A stretch of 64,000 nt of DNA, from NCBI GenBank assembly GCA_026874595.1, contig CM049317.1, positions 57,496,618 through 57,560,617 on the forward strand, read 5' to 3'. The notes beneath the pieces are model-generated. The model saw only the letters and a list, made by a program, of their open reading frames with translations. It made no database searches and had not been told where the DNA came from. Origin of the DNA: Sipunculus nudus. Taxonomy: Eukaryota; Annelida; Sipuncula; Golfingiida; Sipunculidae. How positions within the stretch are numbered: position 1 is the first letter of the stretch; each line of letters starts with the position of its first letter. A program made the position numbers and the translations under genes. Shown piece by piece: positions 1-12,336 of the stretch.

Positions 1-1532
1 TCTCTGTAGAAAACAGACTTTTGGTGTTATCGTAGAACAGGCCTTGCCTGTAAAATTGTGTATGCAACATGCTTGTGTGTAATAAAATACCTCTTTTTAA
101 GAAAATATCGTCATAAAATATAATAAAAGTAAATAAAAGCTCCTCTTTAATCCCCGTGTGTCATACCGATTGTGGCTTTGTTGGATCGACTGTGGCTTTC
201 AATCTGTAGCCCCCCCCCCCCCTTTACAAAGGGCCTGTAAGTTGAAGGCAAATGAAAATGAAAATTTCTTTCTATTCTTAAATCAATCTGCAATTAACCT
301 GTCCTAATTTTGACCTAGACTAGCATGTTAATGTTCTTCTTTCGTCGTTAATTTTTGCATTATATGTAGAAAGTATAGTTGATGGGTGGAAAGTCTAAAA
401 CCTTAAATGGGTTTTTACCTTAATTTTACATTTATTTAATGTTTAGTTAGATTAATACAATCAAAACTGTTGTCTGTTTTTACTGTAGATCTAATATAAT
501 GATTTCGTATATATAAATAAATAATATAGTATTATGTATTATAGTGAGACTTTATTTGTGTATAACTATTATAAATATCAGTTTATGAACAACCGCAAAG
601 GGGCGGAAAACCTAATCCTTAGACACTGCATGGGGATCAGGAAATGGTCCAGACCTGTCTTAAGTTGGGTCTGAAACAATAACATACATCTGTTATTTCA
701 TTTCGCCGTATCGAAAACCTTACACCCCGATAACGGGGATGAGAAAATTGGTCAGACCCACTTTCAGATCGGTTATTGGAAAAAAAAGAGTCTAATCTGT
801 TTTTTCAATCCTCTTATTTACTGATTATTGCTGTTTCGGTTACTCATGTAAAACATATTTCTTCCAGAATTCAGAATAAAATATCTTGGTTCAGAACAAA
901 AATTATTTCACACACACACACATATAAATATATATCAGTATTATATATTCTTTATTTGTTTCAAAGACTTAATTGTTCAGTAAAACAAGTCGTTCTTTCA
1001 CACGTGCTCTTGAGTTTGCTTTTGAATCCAGACAAATGAGTCCCATGCATCTCAAGTTATCTTTATGTAATTTTCGTCTTTAAATCTTTTAATGAAATTT
1101 ATATTTCTATTATTTTCCTTTGCCATAGTTCCCCATCCTCTATCTGATATACATTTTTCTGCTTTACGTTTATAATACTTAACCTATATGTAAGTATTTT
1201 TTATCTCCATTTGCAGTTTACTTGTTTTATCTTGTATACTCAAAGAAGTATACCACCTGTTTCAAGATCCTATACAAATCTATATTCAGGTGGAAATTGG
1301 AATCCTTAACCTGGAATCTTTATGTGTATTTTAATTCAATAAGTTTGTCCCTGATTACCAGTCAAATGGGTAAACAGCAGGCAATATAAATGCAAATTCT
1401 AAGCCTTGATCGCCAAAGAAAATAAGTTTTACATGAGAGAAAAGTTAAAATACAGTGATGCTAATCAGAGCAATTAAGTAAGCTTTTATTACGGTCCTCC
1501 AAAATATTCCTCACTGCTACCTTACAATATCT

Positions 1533-1533
<1 letters not shown>
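1..1533. other. AT-rich spacer without a recognised gene
   Basis: No open frame here has coding character; an 87-codon frame at 776-1039 is AT-rich and unrecognisable. A run of C at about 210-222 and a GC-richer patch at about 590-770 are the only compositional breaks. I see no repeat unit or RNA gene. Confidence 0.6.

Positions 1534-1603
<70 letters not shown>
1534..1603. repeat. (AC)n(AT)n compound microsatellite
   Basis: An uninterrupted AC dinucleotide run passes directly into an AT run, about 70 bp in all. Confidence 0.95.
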
Positions 1604-1605
<2 letters not shown>

Positions 1606-2539
1606 AACCGGTCACAACTTTTTATTGGTAACTAATTTTTTGAAATCATTTTTTTTAGCTTCAAAAATGTACAGCCAGTATGAAACATTAAATGATGAAT
1701 TTAACTGGTAATCTAAGTATCATTTCATCATCTATAATATTTATCAAACATTTTTTTCCATCAAAAGAGGCAAGCGTTTCAACTCTTCGATATTTCCGCT
1801 CTGTGTTGCAAATGCCAGTTACGACGACGACACTGTTGCGACCTGCGTTGGTCCTTTGTCGCCGAGTATATAGACGACTCGCTGACCCCTTAATTCAATT
1901 ACAGCCGTGTCTTTCACACTTTCATACACTATCCGTATACACCTGATTCATAAATCACCCCCACATAGTAACGCACAGAGATCGACTCCAGATTGTGCAT
2001 ATAAATTTAGGTGACTATGATGTTGTTTATGCACATTTCACCCAAATACTGTGTAAATAAGCAAATATGTAAATATTGGTTTAAATGCGTTTTTATATGA
2101 AAATTAGTTTAATTAAATTAAGTTAAAAGTTACGACTCCCCTTACGATTCTCATAACAGTAACTAATACACAGTGCACGGGAACAAGCTGCATGGAGTAC
2201 ACAGTTCGAGGCCTGGTATAGTTGAGCGCGCTAAGCTACCTGCGTATAGGTTAGGTAATATAGGCGATTTTGTAAATTCATATAAAATTATAAAATGCAC
2301 GAATTTATTACATTATGGTCGAATAACACACGATTTTTTCAACTACATCAGCACATGTATATAAGAACATTTTTTTCGTATTTGTGTATGTTTTGGATTG
2401 AGAAAACTATTATCTACTGCAGTAGGAATGCATATATATTTGATTGGATTTCTCATATACAGTTTACTTTTATTGTTATGGACATCAATTATGATACAAC
2501 ACCTTGGTCAACTAAAAATTTATTTTGTGGAGAGTTCAT
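1604..2539. other. AT-rich spacer with a GC-richer patch
   Basis: Nothing recognisable. A GC-richer patch with several CpG and CGACGA motifs lies at about 1790-1900, inside an 84-codon frame that I do not recognise and consider unlikely to be real. Confidence 0.5.
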
Positions 2540-2650
2540 AATCATGATGATCATGTTGACAACAATGATGATGAGAAATGTAGGATGATGGTGATGATAA
2601 TGATGATTGATGATGATGATTATTGTTTCTGTTTTTGTTATTATTTATTA

Positions 2651-2722
<72 letters not shown>
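2540..2722. repeat. (GAT)n-like block followed by (TAA)n microsatellite
   Basis: Degenerate GAT/GATGAT trinucleotides (about 2540-2632) are followed by a clean AAT/TAA run at 2650-2721. In one frame the latter reads as a run of about 23 asparagines, an artefact of the repeat. Confidence 0.9.
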
Positions 2723-2723
<1 letters not shown>

Positions 2724-5313
2724 TTATTTGCATTAATAATACTTGCATTACTATTTGCATTTTATTTCACGAAACATTGGTATTATTTATACTTTTGACA
2801 AGTCCGACGTGACAACATCGTACGCCATCTCAGAAAAGATAAAAGTTGTCCTCCCTACATCCCCAAAACATATAATGTGGCAACACTAAATGATCATATA
2901 AATATGTTAAAACTTCCGAAAATTAAATGATTTGTTCAGTTAATGAAACCAAGGAAAAAAAACAAGTTTGTTTTAAGGAAAAGTCGACTTCAGATGTTTA
3001 TAATAAGCCAAAGCTAAGGACTATGAAATTGATTAAATATAATATAGAAACAGAATCATATTTAAAAATCAACCGGTCTAAGGAAAGAGGTCTCTAGTGG
3101 CTCAATTACGATGTGGTATATTAATTGCCTTTAAGAGTAGAAACTGGTCGCTCCCAGAACATTTATGATTCTACCACTGGTAAATAACGAAAACTTAAAG
3201 CTAACGAAACAATTTTTCAATATTTTTATGACAGCGAGTTCGAAGATGAGATTCATTTTGTATGCCAGTGTCCATTATGTTATATGCTTCGAACATTACT
3301 CTATAACAGTCTTTGCCCGAGGATAAAGATTTAAATAAAATGGCTGTGCAGGAAAAAAGATGTATATTTGTTAAACAGATATTGTGTGAATATTTAGTCA
3401 CAGCATGGGATGTTAGACGGTCACACTTATTAAATCCAACTTAAGTTTCATTTAATTTGTGGTTATCGAGTGTCCTATAAACCCCGCTGAAGGTTGAGTT
3501 CCATATGATTTGTAATGTTTCGTGTTTTGAAAATATTGTACAAGACATTATAATAAATAAACCATCTAATTATCTATAAATCTGTCCAAGCAACATTTAG
3601 AAACCACGGGGCAATGTCAGAATGAATCAGACTTCGATATATATTTCTACGTCTTCCACCAGCACTCACTGGCTGTTTTTATTGAACTGAAATCTAGTAT
3701 ACATCACTGTTCTCATATAAATGATGATGATGCACGCAATATTCTTCGCTTAATGTTCAGCAGAATATTATTGAAAATTTAGATTCGAATTAAACATTTA
3801 ATAACATCATTTAACATTTTTGGCGATTCAAGGGGCCAATTGCACAAATGCAAGGTCCTAAATTTTCTCAAGATGAATTGTGCAAGGAAAATGTATCACA
3901 ATTCTATTGATTGACCAAATACTGAAGTAAGAAAAAAAAATGTTTTATTCCGTAAGTAAAAGTGAGGGGGGCAAAAGATTCTCCGCCCCCACAAACCTTT
4001 CATCCCCACCATTAAACGAGAGGGCAAATGTCCCCCTGCCCCCCCCCCCCGCCTGAAACGAGGCCTATGAAACCTCCACTACATCATGATCAGCTCTTGG
4101 GACTGACATCTAATGGCTACTCATTTATCATTCCTATCTAGTTACACAGGTTTTAAGCTTATCGGTATATATCCAAATATTTAACCCTTCATCCCGAGAC
4201 ATCATTATTTAATTATAATCATAATTATCGTTAAATATTATCATTAATTTCATTATAAAATTTATTACTGAAATGTTTTTCTTTTAAAGTCAACAACATT
4301 GAAAACAAATCTGCTCAAAAACGAAAAGATCACCTGGGTAAACATTAAAACCGAGGAAAGTTACAAAGTTTTAATTTGAGAATTAAAAGTTTAATGTGCA
4401 AATTCTGCAAAGTCCCACATTATTAAATTTGGTGGTGAAGACTATAAAACTGTCTCCGAATTAAAGTTTATTTATATAAATGACCTTAAAATCGTGGCAT
4501 TAAATTTATAATTTGGCTGCTTTTTAATCTATGATAGCAGGTATTGTAAAATTAACTTTATAATGCTATTTAGCTATACTTTATATAAAGATTTATTGGA
4601 ATATATAATTCTTGTAAGAACATAATAAGAGTATTCTTTGAAACATTTATCATTATACATTGGATTCTATACATGGAACGCCATCCCTTTATATATCTAA
4701 ATATATATTTGTATTTATATATATATATATAATCGCTGGACAGCTTGTGAACTGACGACATATTTTTATATGTCAATATAAATATGAAAATGGTCATTTT
4801 GATATACCTATATATCCGTACTACGGTTTTCTAAAGACAAAAAATTAAATGTATATTGATAACATATCAATAATAATACATATACATACATATATGTGAA
4901 CCTACATGCGTGTGGGTGTACATAATTTGTAAATAACATGCTTTTTAATGGCAAGTCACGTTATCAAGAATACAATAGATTCTATACACGCATGCGCACT
5001 TATGCAAACGACTGTGTGGGTCATACATGTTCAAAGTATATAATATATAGTAAACAGCTAAATATATATAGGTTCCTGTATATCTTCTTAATATTTAAAT
5101 TTGCTCAGGAGATGTTTTAATCAAACACGTTATACTTATAACAAAAGCAGCACCATTTGTTAGTCTAAACTGAAGTTTGTATTTTTTTAAAAACAGGAGT
5201 ATATGTCCAGGATAAACGTAAATTTAAATGTTTATTACGGGAATGTACACCTATACGTTTATATATAGTTTTACAAAGCGTTCATACTCGAAACGTTATA
5301 ACTTCAATGTACC

Positions 5314-5315
<2 letters not shown>
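2723..5315. other. AT-rich spacer without a recognised gene
   Basis: Only short unrecognisable open frames occur. A C/G-run-rich fragment at about 3963-4062 breaks the composition and is listed separately. Confidence 0.55.
3963..4062. repeat. G/C-run fragment, possible decayed transposon terminus
   Basis: A G-rich run near 3965 (gaggggggc) faces C-rich runs at about 4030-4050 roughly 70 bp away, so the segment can fold back on itself. Opposed G and C tracts of this kind are common at ends of decayed DNA transposons in invertebrates. That assignment is from memory and is weak. Confidence 0.25.
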
Positions 5316-5358
<43 letters not shown>

Positions 5359-5379
5359 CATGTGTGTTTGTGTGTGTAT
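5316..5379. repeat. (TA)n then (TG)n-rich microsatellite
   Basis: A TA run at 5316-5355 is followed by a short TG-rich stretch. Confidence 0.9.
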
Positions 5380-5498
5380 TAGTCAATGCTTTTGTCCCAA
5401 CCGCATAGGAAGTTGGTATATTTGCCTAGCATGCTTAATATATGCGAAATATGAGATTCGGGGAGAAGGGGTGAAATTCATGTAATGAAAGGCCTTTC

Positions 5499-6757
5499 TC
5501 ACGCGCCGTCGGTCGATCTGGCCCATGGGTTTGCGCCAACGGTAGATCGACCGATGTGTCAACCGATGGGCTCACCCGTCGGCCGATAGGTCTTGTCCAT
5601 CGGCCGATGGGTCAACCCATCGATCGATATTGAACTTCACACTGAACATTTACTATATCATGTATTATTTCTTGTTTTTTTAATAATAAAATAGATAAAA
5701 GATAATAAAATGATGATGTAACCTATGAAATTAAATACATGTAACTGTTAACTAACCACTAACAAGTGGCTGATGAATCATACCTTGGGATGATACAGAG
5801 TTCAGCTAAACTTAATTTTCCGTTTGTTATGTTTATATGTCATTCCTTACATGTGCATCTTTAATCTCTCTGAGGTCTAACTAGAAAATCGTTTTCCTAT
5901 GCGGTTCTGTTGAAATGCATTTTTCTACAAACTCTTTTTATACGTCAAGCTCTCTATATTATCCCAGTAGCTGCTTGCTGTCCACATATATATATAGGTA
6001 GCACATGGACACATGTTTCCTTGTTATAAACATATTAAGTATTCACCACAGATAACGTGTTTCAAGTCGTCTTATTTATACATTTTTTAATGAAATGCTC
6101 TTATCAGATGAATAAGCAGCGAGTCAAATGCCAATTTAAATACTTAAAAAAAAAGTGCCCTTCCCCACCCCCTTCCATCCCCATTATAATGACCATTATA
6201 CTCCCCCCATGAAATTCATATATTAGGTCAATTAAATGTTTAAGAAACCAACTAGCACTCAAATATAGACTGAAATGTTTATTGAACTCTAAAATTTTAT
6301 CTTAATATAGGTAATGGATAGATATATATGTATACAAAAGATGCATATAAATATCCCTTCCCGATAAAAACTTATGATCAGCAGTGTTTCCAATAGGTAT
6401 TTTTTGTATAGGAGTTGTCTGACTTTACCTTTATGCTTTTTTAGAATGCGTTTTATGCCTTTAAACTATAAATGATATGCAAGATCAGCATTGAAACCCC
6501 TAAATATTGAATGAAACCCCTTTGCGCTTTTAGCTCTATATACTCACCTTATAGTGCATGTCACTTTATGTAGAGGCAATACCACGGCGGGAAGGTTCAG
6601 GGGAAATAAACCCTTAACAATCACACGGTTAGTAGGTTTGCACTTAAAAATTAAAATATTTTAATTGAATTTTTTACAGTATATTGTTATTAAATATGAA
6701 ATCCACCGATGGCGTAAGCCCATCGGCCGATAGGTAAGACCGACTGATGGCGCGTGA
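5499..6757. mobile_element. Non-autonomous TIR element with CGATGG-rich subterminal arrays
   Basis: The left end TCACGCGCCGTCGGTCG (5499-5515) matches the reverse complement of the right end, TCACGCGCCATCAGTCG (6741-6757), with two mismatches over 17 bases. Inside both ends lie many copies of a CCGATGG/CCATCGG-type motif in both orientations, some forming the palindrome CCATCGGCCGATGG. They extend about 130 bp on the left and 60 bp on the right. The ~1.1-kb interior is AT-rich and shows no transposase frame, so this is a non-autonomous (MITE-like) copy. I could not identify a clear target-site duplication, and the superfamily is unknown. The CpG-rich ends contrast sharply with the flanks. Confidence 0.7.
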
Positions 6758-7410
6758 CACCAACTGGAATTACATAACATACGATATTCAATACGGTGTT
6801 TTGCTGTTGGGGAAAATTATGTAAAAACTATATGCATGTGGTGTCCGATGATTTTTGCTTTGGTGCTGAAAAACATAAATTGAATATTTTTTCGACACAA
6901 AATTAACATTTTATATGTTTGGACAGTTCAATAATTAATAACAGGAGTATTTGTAAATCAGCTCCTTTGAATTATATATATAGATGTTAAACTTGACCAA
7001 TATCGAATATATGCAGTCCCCATGAGCGCCGTGCAACCTTTTAACTTAAATTTAAAATCTTCGTTTTTTAATCACGCTTCTCATGTTCCTTCTCATGATT
7101 TATATGGAATCTTGTTTGAAATTATAATAAAAATAATAAATATGTTTTTTTCCTAAATTGTTAAATTAAAAAAAGTGTATGGAGAAAATAAAACCCATTG
7201 AAGTACGGAGTGAATCGAATTGAAAAAAAATGACATGTCACATGGGACAAAGGTTTTTAAAAGTAATTAACGAATACTTTAGGAGCACGAAAATTATTTC
7301 AGATATTAATATAATATTCCCCGGAATTGACAAAATTCCATTGATCATTTTCCTCAAATTTTCGTATCCTTAAATGAATCCTTACGTGTAGTTTTTTTCC
7401 GCAAAGACCC
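6758..7410. other. AT-rich spacer
   Basis: No gene, repeat unit or RNA seen. Confidence 0.6.
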
Positions 7411-7413
7411 ATA

Positions 7414-7495
<82 letters not shown>

Positions 7496-7523
7496 AAATA
7501 GACAAATACATATATATATATTA

Positions 7524-7571
<48 letters not shown>
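7411..7571. repeat. Long interrupted (AT)n microsatellite
   Basis: Two long AT runs (about 7417-7490 and 7511-7571) are separated by about 20 bp. Confidence 0.95.
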
Positions 7572-7576
<5 letters not shown>

Positions 7577-8275
7577 TCAGAATTACTCCATTGAAGCGAC
7601 TTTCCTTAATTAGATGTAAATTATCCCAGAACATTAAATTGTGCATTAGGGCCTTTTGAAATGCAAATCAGGTATAAGACAAGTCACCGTACTGTTGATG
7701 AAAATTCAAAGAAATTAAGATATATAATTAAAGAATTTTCCGTATGACTATATTTGTTTTGATTAAGTTCTCAACACTTTTTAGTTAACGTTTATTTTTC
7801 GACTGAGGGTTGATAAATTATTTGTACAGCTTTTCTATTCGTTTTCATGCATGCATCCTATTTTCATGCATAATCTAAAAATGATGCCGACAAAAATCCT
7901 GAAGTTATCACAAAAATGAAAGGTTTGTAAGAAAAATCAGATGCATATATGAGTTGTAAATGGTAATGTATATTAACAAATCGTGAAAAAAATACGCTAT
8001 TTTGCATTTTGGTTAAAAACTTTTTTTCATTTCAAATACAAACAAATAAAAAAAGCGTACAGTTTACCTATATGTTGCATGGTGTAACAAAAAATAACAA
8101 AATCTAGAATTTTCTTAATATATTTTAATGGGTTAGTTGGAAGTTCATTTGAATTTGAACATATATTTTGTTCAAAATGAAACGTAACAGCAACACGTAT
8201 TAAAAACTGAAAAATAAAGAAACGTTAACACACAGTTAATACATAAATCATACTTTATAAGCGTAGTTGTTTTCA

Positions 8276-8277
<2 letters not shown>
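7572..8277. other. AT-rich spacer
   Basis: No gene or structured repeat seen. Confidence 0.6.

Positions 8278-8337
<60 letters not shown>
8278..8337. repeat. (AT)n microsatellite
   Basis: A clean AT run of about 30 units. Confidence 0.95.
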
Positions 8338-8338
<1 letters not shown>

Positions 8339-9007
8339 CTCCATTACAATATGTTTAGAAAAAAATAATGACTTATACGTAAATAGAAATACTTCAAATG
8401 AGTGCAAATGCGATCATATATTGCCAAAAGTGGCATTTGCCAGCTTGTTAAAATTGTATATTATATTGTTGTGTGAATATTATAATGAATATTAAAACCT
8501 TGAGCTGACGAATCCAATTATTTTAGAATATATTATGATAAATATATCTCACGGAACTTATTGAAATTTGTTTTAGACTATATTATTCTAATTCAGTATA
8601 TTTTTCCTGTAGCTCTATAAATGAATGAAAATATTAATGCAAAAGTAAAATTACCAATACTGGCAAGTTTCAGATTACCTTCGTAATAATATGTAATAAA
8701 AAAATGAAGAAAATGTTGAACTTACATCGATATACCCCTCATTTATTACGAATATAACTCAAATAAACATGGAAAAATGAATGTAAAAATATGCAGTTAC
8801 ATATATCTAAACTTCTAAATAAATAGGTATAGACTATGTTTTTTTCGTCCTTCTTAAAATGATTATAGAGTAAAGCAGTTAAATATATTTATAACGTTTT
8901 CTGCCAATTTTTTTTTTCTGCATTTTCGCAATTATCAGGTATCACATCTACTTAATAAACTTGAAAATTAATACAGACCCCTATAAGTAAATAAAAGGCA
9001 CAAATAC

Positions 9008-9008
<1 letters not shown>
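8338..9008. other. AT-rich spacer
   Basis: Nothing recognisable on either strand. Confidence 0.6.

Positions 9009-9062
<54 letters not shown>
9009..9062. repeat. (TA)n microsatellite
   Basis: A clean TA run of about 27 units. The sequence after it (gaatttctccgttgaggcccc) resembles that after the 7.5-kb AT tract (cagaattactccattgaagcg), so the two loci may share an ancient repeat anchor. Confidence 0.9.
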
Positions 9063-9067
<5 letters not shown>

Positions 9068-9661
9068 AATTTCTCCGTTGAGGCCCCTTACCTGAAATCG
9101 ATGTGAATTATGTGTGATGCATATATGTATTCATTATGTATTTATATAAATATAACAATTATATAACTGAAAAGAGTAAAAAGGTACTTATTACAAAATA
9201 TGAAACATATTAACGCTATTCCTACCTTAATACCAGTTAAAACTAAATAACGGTTGACCTATTATATTCCCAATACATTTTGCTATTTTTTGTTTGTTAT
9301 TTATTTATGAAACATCGAAATATCATATCAAACTTTTGTACAATATGTGGGCGTTTTCACAAGTGTGCATATATACATGCAGAATCGTCAAGAATAATAG
9401 TCTTCGTAAACAAATTATGCATTCATTCAGGTATGTATATTTTATGTGGTTATAAAAAGTACAGAGAACACAATTATAAAGACTCCCCTAGGAAGCAGGC
9501 GGCGAGAAAGACATGTTTATCACTGTATAAACATGTACTATTAATATTAAAGCACAATTAATAACAGCAATTTCCGACTTCTCATATACACGTGTTTCCT
9601 AAAATTCTGTTTTCAGCAAAGCAGGGTCAACCATCTACAGGTAAACAACAACACCTTCATT
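9063..9661. other. AT-rich spacer
   Basis: A 93-codon frame (9280-9561, plus strand) is not recognisable and probably not coding. Confidence 0.5.
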
Positions 9662-9768
9662 CATTTATTTTATTTTATTTTATTTTATTTTATTTTATTT
9701 TATTTTATTTTATTTTATTTTATTTTATTTTATTTTATTTTATTTTATTTATATAAATATTCTATATA

Positions 9769-9824
<56 letters not shown>
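9662..9824. repeat. (TTTTA)n pentanucleotide plus (TA)n microsatellite
   Basis: About 17 tandem TTTTA units (about 9664-9750) are followed, after about 20 bp, by a TA run at 9773-9824. Confidence 0.95.
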
Positions 9825-9828
<4 letters not shown>

Positions 9829-10620
9829 CATATGTATATATAGACTGAAAATATATTTAGCGCAAATACAAATAAAATTTAATTGCGAGAGATTAGATTT
9901 GATAGATTGGAAACTTAAATTATAAGTCATCATGAACTTTTTTAAATCATACATTAATATATATTTAAGTGTGTGTTTTCATTGAAACATATCCAATTCG
10001 GTTCCTGTAATTTGCACTTTCTCAAAAACGACCAGTCTTAAAAGACTCAAACCATATTGTATACCTATAATTTTTAGGTAACACTTTGTCAACTTTCCCA
10101 TTGTTGTCTGAATATGAGTTCAGACCTTTTGGTTATGCTATAGGACTGAGCTGTTTAACATCATATTTTATAGTCTATTTAAAAAAATATGAAATTTCTT
10201 ATATATTTCACAACTGATAAAATTGTGTCTTGCAAAGAAAGGGATATTATGCTGTTACTATGGCAACGGAAATATCTGATATTAACATCATCCATGCGTA
10301 TTTGCTAATTCTTTTTACGAGTAAAGCATTGAAGATATTTTTTTAATAAGCTCGGCTTATAAAATATACAATTAATCTAAACTGAAATCATTGGCCAATA
10401 TTTGGCTTTTTTAAGTAGCTGGTTGATTAAGCATATTTTCTATTTCTTTATTTCTATTTTATTTTTGTTGTTCAAAGCGTACAAGTATAATGGTTTTATC
10501 TTTCGTGTGGGGTTTCAACTCATTGTATGCCCGCTCCTGCAGTATATAGGTTGTCCAAAGCCCTGCCTGAGTATTATTTGGTTGTCCTGTATCTATTGCA
10601 GACAATGTCTTTAGATTCCG
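9825..10620. other. AT-rich spacer
   Basis: No gene seen. An open frame at 10402-10614 is hydrophobic only because the plus strand is T-rich. Confidence 0.5.
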
Positions 10621-10930
10621 GGTCTGGCTTCCTGCATGCTTGCCGTCTGTAGCTGGCTGGTGATGGTGATGTGCTCTTTCGATCTTGACTTGCGCTCGTG
10701 ATTGGTGTCTACTGCAGGATTCTTGCCCATTTGTTAATCTCCGGGTTTTGCTCTTCTGTTGGTGGCTGCCTGACTGAATCTAAGCTATCCTGGCAGCCTT
10801 GGTTCAGCTTGTGGCTGTTGCTACGTGGGCTGTTGTTCCAAGCTATATATAGTCTTACTCTTGTTGTGTATTGGGATTCAATCATTGGCGAAGGGCAAAA
10901 TGAATCTTCATCAGGGTTTACACTCATTTA
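10621..10930 (-). other. GC-richer segment, possible decayed coding remnant
   Basis: Over about 300 bp the composition is clearly richer in G+C than its surroundings. The minus strand reads as a hydrophilic Ser/Pro/Gln-rich peptide of 72 residues (10927-10709), unlike the AT-rich noise frames nearby. The reading breaks beyond that, and I recognise no domain. A relic of a retroelement ORF1-like protein or an old exon is possible, but chance is equally plausible. Confidence 0.2.
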
Positions 10931-11024
10931 CATGGTGTATTTTTTTTTTGTTTTTGTTTTTCTATAAACTCTATATCCTGTAAGAAGTAATGTAATAAGA
11001 ACATGTTAATTTCATTTATGCACG

Positions 11025-11026
<2 letters not shown>

Positions 11027-11098
<72 letters not shown>
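11027..11098. repeat. (AT)n(AG)n compound microsatellite
   Basis: An AT run of about 24 units is followed by about 12 AG units. Confidence 0.95.
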
Positions 11099-11167
11099 CA
11101 GGTTTACAGTGCAGGAGTTTGGTATTTTACTCCCAAAACTAAAATGACCAGAGACATATCTAGCAAA

Positions 11168-11328
11168 TACAATGGAACCTGTCTGAAAGACCACCTGTCT
11201 TATTAGACCACCAGTATATTAAGACCTCCCTTATAAATAGGAGAACCGAAAACATTAACATCAGATCACTGACATGTCTAATAAGATCACCCATGCAGGT
11301 TAGGTCTTATCTCACACGTTTCACTGTA
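11168..11328. mobile_element. Short pogo-like MITE with TA ends
   Basis: The left end TACAATGGAACCTGTCT matches the reverse complement of the right end (TACAGTGAAACGTGTGA) with four mismatches over 17 bases. Subterminal AGACCAC/TTATTAGACC motifs recur inside on both strands. The TA at each end fits a Tc1/mariner (pogo/Tigger-type) TA target site, and CAGTGGAACC-like termini are typical of pogo-like elements. At 161 bp it carries no coding sequence. The superfamily call rests on the termini only. Confidence 0.55.
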
Positions 11329-11481
11329 CATATTTCGGTATAGGTTCATATATTATATAGGTATGTGCGGCCATGCAGGAACTTGCACCGTGCTTTGAAT
11401 CATTATTCAAATTCCCTCCTCATATATTAAATTGCTGCCCACTATAACCAGTCTTTATACCCAAAGCTTTACTGCTAAACG

Positions 11482-11504
11482 ATATATATATATATATATA
11501 TATA
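11482..11504. repeat. (AT)n tract bordering the left PLE copy
   Basis: A short AT run directly abuts the 3' tail of the minus-strand PLE copy. PLE 3' ends commonly adjoin such tracts. Confidence 0.85.
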
Positions 11505-11533
11505 GAAGGTAGTGTTACCCTCCGATGTAAAGT

Positions 11534-11562
11534 GCTCTATGGCCTACAAGCTAGGCCAGAGC
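11534..11562 (-). other. Stem-loop in the 3' tail of the left PLE copy
   Basis: GCTCT-AT-GGCCTA faces TAGGCC-AGAGC around a 5-nt loop, giving 11 paired bases with a 2-nt bulge. It sits outside the palindrome, between the hammerhead and the AT tract, and is missing from the right copy. Confidence 0.7.
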
Positions 11563-11593
11563 GGTATAACTCTGAAGAAAAACAACACTGTTA

Positions 11594-11641
11594 ATTCACA
11601 ACAGACTGTTTCACGGGATGCGACCCGATCATCAGGTGAAT
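11594..11641 (-). ncRNA. Type I hammerhead ribozyme motif of left PLE copy
   Basis: This is the exact mirror of the right-arm motif. On the minus strand it reads stem I strand ATTCAC (11641-11636), core CTGATGA (11635-11629), stem II CGGG/CCCG with a 6-nt loop, core GAAAC, a 2-bp stem III (AC/GT) with a 5-nt loop, cleavage triplet GTT, and closing stem I strand GTGAAT (11599-11594). The very short stem III is the type described for hammerheads in Penelope-like elements. The base pair next to the core in stem II is a T-T mismatch rather than the usual G-C, which may weaken activity as a monomer. Confidence 0.72.
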
Positions 11642-12244
11642 GTGGTTAGAATGAAGCTAACGTCGTGGTTTGAAAAGCCGAGACTTTACGAGATTACGAG
11701 ATATGCTTTGTGCGATTCGGGTGGGGGGGGGGGGGGCATGTGAAAGACTGACACTGATCCTATTGTTCTCGGGTGCACAATAGGATTGGTCGGGGTACAC
11801 GTGCGATACTGGAACATAACAGGGCAGGGCAAAGAGGTTATATAATGTAGTAAATAGTAAATATAATACAATACAAAGATATAACCAGGATGTTCAATCA
11901 GCATATTGAAATGATTTCTAATAGGGCCTTGGAAGCAGTGAACATATCAGTAGTATACATATGATAAGATAAAAATACACATATACTGTGAAAATACACA
12001 ATATACAAGGCAAATATACAATATAAAAGGCAAAAATACTATACCCATACCAAGAGGTGCAAGTCTCCTAGCTGAAGGTCGTAAAGCCCATTAGACCAGG
12101 ATAAAGTAGAACTTTCCTGTCATCCAATGGACTCCACGAGCCAGCAGTGAGAGAACAACTACCTGAACAAATGAGTCTGCCCAGCGGATCCTCGTAGGGG
12201 GGGGGGGGGGGGTTAAGGGGGCACGCTGAATATTAGTACGAATG

Positions 12245-12336
12245 CTAGGTTTTAAAATATTTCAGGGTGAATTTGTTTTGATGGCGGCACTTGGAGAGAA
12301 TTTCAGCTCTTGAGTTCAACAATGATCCAGGGGGGG
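12245..12336 (-). pseudogene. C-terminal remnant of PLE reverse transcriptase/GIY-YIG protein (left)
   Basis: The mirror image of the right-arm remnant: about 30 codons ending in a stop at 12247-12245. Its PGSLLNSRAEILSKCRHQNK stretch resembles the extreme C-terminus of endonuclease-bearing Penelope-like proteins, where an Arg-Ser-Glu-Ile/Leu-Ser-Lys-Cys-Arg-His motif follows the GIY-YIG domain. All upstream domains are missing, so it is non-functional. The family match is from memory. Confidence 0.65.

Larger units (their letters stand above)
11505..12336 (-). mobile_element. 5'-truncated Penelope-like element copy, left arm of palindrome
   Basis: Read on the minus strand, this holds the last codons of a PLE protein (12336-12245), about 600 bp of untranslated sequence, a hammerhead ribozyme motif (11641-11594), and a 3' tail ending in an AT tract. 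Bases 11565-12336 are the inverted copy of 12353-13120. I saw one substitution (an A/T change near 12056) plus small length differences in poly-G/C runs. The outer ~60 bp (11505-11564), with a perfect GGCCTA/TAGGCC hairpin, are absent from the right arm. The 5' truncation fits target-primed reverse transcription. The reverse transcriptase and most of the endonuclease are missing. Confidence 0.8.

Noticed and set aside
2525-2812. Poly-asparagine open frame.
   Set aside because: Produced by the (TAA)n microsatellite.
9480-9530. Peptide SPRKQAARKT in the 9280-9561 frame, resembling a histone H3 tail.
   Set aside because: The match is a few residues, the rest of the frame is unlike H3, and order and spacing differ.
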